This document shows, one piece after another, positions 51,082 through 53,159 of a stretch of DNA of 53,159 nucleotides. Where the stretch lies: the NCBI GenBank assembly GCA_964634795.1, contig CAZWLL010000009.1, forward strand, positions 1 through 53,159, in the 5' to 3' direction. Under the pieces are notes generated by a model. The model was not told the origin of the DNA. It saw nothing but the letters and a program-made list of their open reading frames with translations, and searched no databases. The stretch is from UMGS1696 sp964634795 (GTDB taxonomy: Bacteria; Bacillota; Clostridia; Oscillospirales; CAG-272). How positions within the stretch are numbered: the first letter of the stretch is position 1; each line of letters starts with the position of its first letter. Position numbers and translations under genes: made by a program.

Positions 51082-52506
51082 TTAATTTTGTTCGTCGATT
51101 TTCTCGGTGATTATTCTTTCGGTTATTATAGGATCCGCCGTTCCGCGGCTTATTTTCATCACGTATCCGAGAACTGTTTTCAACGCGTTCTTTTTTCCTT
51201 TTTTATAATCGGACACGGCTTTTGCGTTTTCTTTAAGCGCCGTTTCAACATACTCTGATAACACACTGACATCCGTTATTTTCAGCATATGCTCTCTCTC
51301 TGCTAAAGCAGTCGGAGACATTTTGAACTCTCTTACGAGATGTATAAGGCGTTTTGCGCTGCCGCTGACAATCTTTCCCGAGCCGTATAACTCAGCGATT
51401 TCGGCTAATGCTTCCGCTGAAATATATTCTTCCCCATTGTCCGAGAGAAGCGGCAATATTTCCGAAACAAACAAATTCGCGGTTTCCTTTTTATATTCGG
51501 TTAACGAAGCCGCTTTTATAAAATAATCCGTATTCGCGCGGCTCGATGTTACAAGGTATGCGTCGTCACTGTTCATGCCGTATTTCGTCAGCTCAACCGC
51601 CGCATCATCGGGAAGAGGCGGTATGCTTCTTCTCACATTATCAATATATTCATCGGTTAATGCTATGGGCGGAATATTAGGCTCCGTAAAATAGCGATAA
51701 TCAACTGACTTTTCCTTGTCACGCATTTTTTCGCACTTGCCTGTATCCTCGTTAAATCTGCGTGTTTCGGGAGCGACCGTCAATCCGCTTTCCAGAAGTG
51801 CACTCTGACGTGCTATTTCATCGTCAATTGCCTTTCCGACGTAATTTATCGAGTTTACATTCTTGATTTCGCATTTTACTCCGTATGACGTACTGCCCTC
51901 GGGCATTACGGAAACATTGACATCGCATCTGAGAGAGCCTTCATTCATTTTACAGTCCGAAACGTCTATGTATGAGAGAATGCGTCTTATCGATGTAAGG
52001 TACGCTTTAGCCTCTTCTGAGGTTCTTATATCGGGTTCACCTACAATCTCAATGAGAGGAACTCCAGCGCGGTTATAATCGATAAATGTGCCGTCTTCAC
52101 GATGAGTGAGCTTTCCCGCGTCCTCCTCCATATGAATATGATGAATGCGAATAGATTTCTTTTCTCCGTTCACAGTAATCGGCACTGCTCCGCCTTCACA
52201 TATAGGTTTCTCATACTGAGTTATCTGATATCCTTTAGGCAAGTCGGGGTAAAAATAATTCTTTCTGTCAAACCACGAACGGTGATTTATTCGGCATCCG
52301 AAAGCAATTCCCGCACGTACTGCCAATTCAACCTGTTTAGCACCGAGAACGGGCAATGCTCCCGGCATTCCCAAGCATACAGGACAGATATTGGTGTTCG
52401 GTTCAGCTCCGAATGTTGTTTTACAAGAGCAGAATATTTTAGTTTCGGTTTTCAGTTCAACATGTACTTCGAGTCCTATAACAGCGGTATATTTTTTATC
52501 CGACAT
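51082..52506 (-). CDS. gatB: Aspartyl/glutamyl-tRNA amidotransferase subunit B
   Basis: GatB is the tRNA-binding kinase subunit of GatCAB, which amidates Glu-tRNA(Gln) or Asp-tRNA(Asn). The 474-aa protein has GLEVHVELKTETKIFCSC at the N-terminus (about 11-28), a CPVCLGMPG zinc-type pair (about 41-49), and the C-terminal helical and YqeY-like tail. GGAGGT lies 5 nt before the ATG, inside the gatA reading frame, and the two genes overlap by 11 nt. Confidence 0.97.
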   Translation of the reverse strand: MSDKKYTAVIGLEVHVELKTETKIFCSCKTTFGAEPNTNICPVCLGMPGALPVLGAKQVELAVRAGIAFGCRINHRSWFDRKNYFYPDLPKGYQITQYEKPICEGGAVPITVNGEKKSIRIHHIHMEEDAGKLTHREDGTFIDYNRAGVPLIEIVGEPDIRTSEEAKAYLTSIRRILSYIDVSDCKMNEGSLRCDVNVSVMPEGSTSYGVKCEIKNVNSINYVGKAIDDEIARQSALLESGLTVAPETRRFNEDTGKCEKMRDKEKSVDYRYFTEPNIPPIALTDEYIDNVRRSIPPLPDDAAVELTKYGMNSDDAYLVTSSRANTDYFIKAASLTEYKKETANLFVSEILPLLSDNGEEYISAEALAEIAELYGSGKIVSGSAKRLIHLVREFKMSPTALAEREHMLKITDVSVLSEYVETALKENAKAVSDYKKGKKNALKTVLGYVMKISRGTADPIITERIITEKIDEQN

Positions 52507-53159
52507 TTTTTACCTCCGAACGCACATAATCGCTCATTTCCGATTCCAGCACATGCGCAGCCGAAAACAGCAGCTTATCGCAGTTTCTCGCTGACATAAG
52601 CGATATGCCGCACGGCAGCAGACCGTCACCGCCGCTTGGCAGCTGTATTGCGGGAATTCCCGTCAAATTTGCGAAAACCGTAAACATATCACTTGCATAG
52701 AGCTTTGTCGGATCTGTATCAAAGCTGCCCAGCCTAAAAGCACATCCTGCGGCAGTAGGAAGCATAATCAAATCGTATTTTTCAAAAAGCGCATCTGCTT
52801 CGCCGCAGATTTTGCTTCGAATACCCTTAATTCCGGCAAAATAATTTCCGCCGTGTGCTTCCGATAAAGCATAACAGCCCGATATAATTCTGCGCTTCAC
52901 CTCATCACCGAATCCCTCCGCACGGGAATTACGCATAATTTCACGGTAATCAGTACCACCGGCATGATAACCGTACTTTATACCGTCATACCGTGACAAA
53001 TTAGAGGAGCATTCCGCCTGCGATATTACCATATACGCGCCGAGAGTCTCATCACCCGACGGCATCACGGCACGCTCCACATGAGCACCGAGCTTTTCCG
53101 CTATTCTCGCGGCTCGTAATGTTGCCTCGGTTACGGCTTCATCACAGTACTTCTCGAAT
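52496..53159 (-). CDS. gatA: Glutamyl-tRNA amidotransferase subunit A, C-terminal part, cut by the right edge
   Basis: GatA releases ammonia from glutamine for GatB. The visible 221 codons read in frame to the edge and match the C-terminal part of the amidase: EATLRAARIAEKLGAHVE, AECSSNLSRYDGIKYGYHA, FGDEVKRRI, and the final NLTGIPAIQLPSG block. The catalytic Lys-Ser-Ser triad is outside the window. It overlaps gatB by 11 nt, so the two are translated together. The GTG at 53080 is not a start. Confidence 0.95.
   Translation of the reverse strand, partial: FEKYCDEAVTEATLRAARIAEKLGAHVERAVMPSGDETLGAYMVISQAECSSNLSRYDGIKYGYHAGGTDYREIMRNSRAEGFGDEVKRRIISGCYALSEAHGGNYFAGIKGIRSKICGEADALFEKYDLIMLPTAAGCAFRLGSFDTDPTKLYASDMFTVFANLTGIPAIQLPSGGDGLLPCGISLMSARNCDKLLFSAAHVLESEMSDYVRSEVKNVG

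Noticed and set aside
1..53159. rRNA, tRNA, CRISPR arrays and intact insertion sequences
   Set aside because: I looked for tRNA-like clover leaves, regularly spaced direct repeats, and transposase reading frames and found none that I could support.

Overview
This window looks like a chromosomal segment from an anaerobic Gram-positive Clostridia bacterium, probably an Oscillospirales or Ruminococcaceae-type gut organism. The evidence is the gene content: a division and cell-wall (dcw) cluster of Firmicutes type with DivIB and a PASTA penicillin-binding protein, mini-RNase III, DUF1836, DUF1667, MtaB, GatCAB and a Co/Ni (NiCo) riboswitch of the kind described from Clostridiales. Shine-Dalgarno sites are strong (GGAGG type), and nearly every promoter I could place is TTGACA-like and TATAAT-like with a 17-bp spacer. 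The organism call is inference; I see no 16S rRNA or tRNA gene.

Layout. 1-1660: the first codons of an unidentified gene leave the left edge, followed by a cation diffusion facilitator gene with its own promoter, a NiCo riboswitch and a riboswitch terminator. 1690-5660: ftsH flanked by two PF06541-type (CmpB-like) membrane proteins. 5729-9090: a secreted CotH-like protein and a smaller membrane-anchored F5/8C plus InlB-repeat partner, translationally coupled. 9163-11306: a cytoplasmic GH50-like glycoside hydrolase with a structured leader. 11321-14959: pepP-like, ogt and mtaB. 14956-20254: a five-gene run (DUF1836 regulator, NfeD-like, flotillin, beta-helix GH110-like protein, membrane-anchored metallo-beta-lactamase-fold hydrolase), divergent from an AraC regulator. 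21271-27593: guaB, a TIM-barrel sugar isomerase with a Gfo/Idh/MocA oxidoreductase, an EamA transporter, and hom. 27617-34513: MoxR, DUF58, transglutaminase membrane protein and mini-RNase III operon. 34541-37863: a three-gene GlpA-like redox operon with a palindrome inside its promoter. 37871-50643: the dcw cluster on the minus strand, in order mraZ, rsmH, ftsL, PASTA-PBP, murF, mraY, ftsW, murG, divIB, ftsZ. 51082-53159: gatB and the C-terminal part of gatA, cut by the right edge.

How the parts fit. The largest block makes and assembles septal peptidoglycan: MurF, MraY and MurG make and flip-ready lipid II, FtsW and the PBP polymerise and crosslink it, FtsL and DivIB scaffold them, FtsZ positions them. 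Around it are metal efflux, membrane quality control, carbohydrate use and housekeeping genes, mostly in short operons closed by bidirectional terminators.

The most unusual signal is a 74-nt element with two predicted hairpins, present twice with no gaps between the copies: once covering the stop codon and 3' end of the metal-efflux gene, once in the 5' leader of the GH50-like gene. Both copies are transcribed in the same sense relative to the neighbouring gene. A shorter, decayed relative may lie between the PBP gene and murF. It could be a remnant of an IS200/IS605 right end or TnpB guide-RNA scaffold, or an undescribed mobile structured RNA; I cannot decide between these from this window alone.
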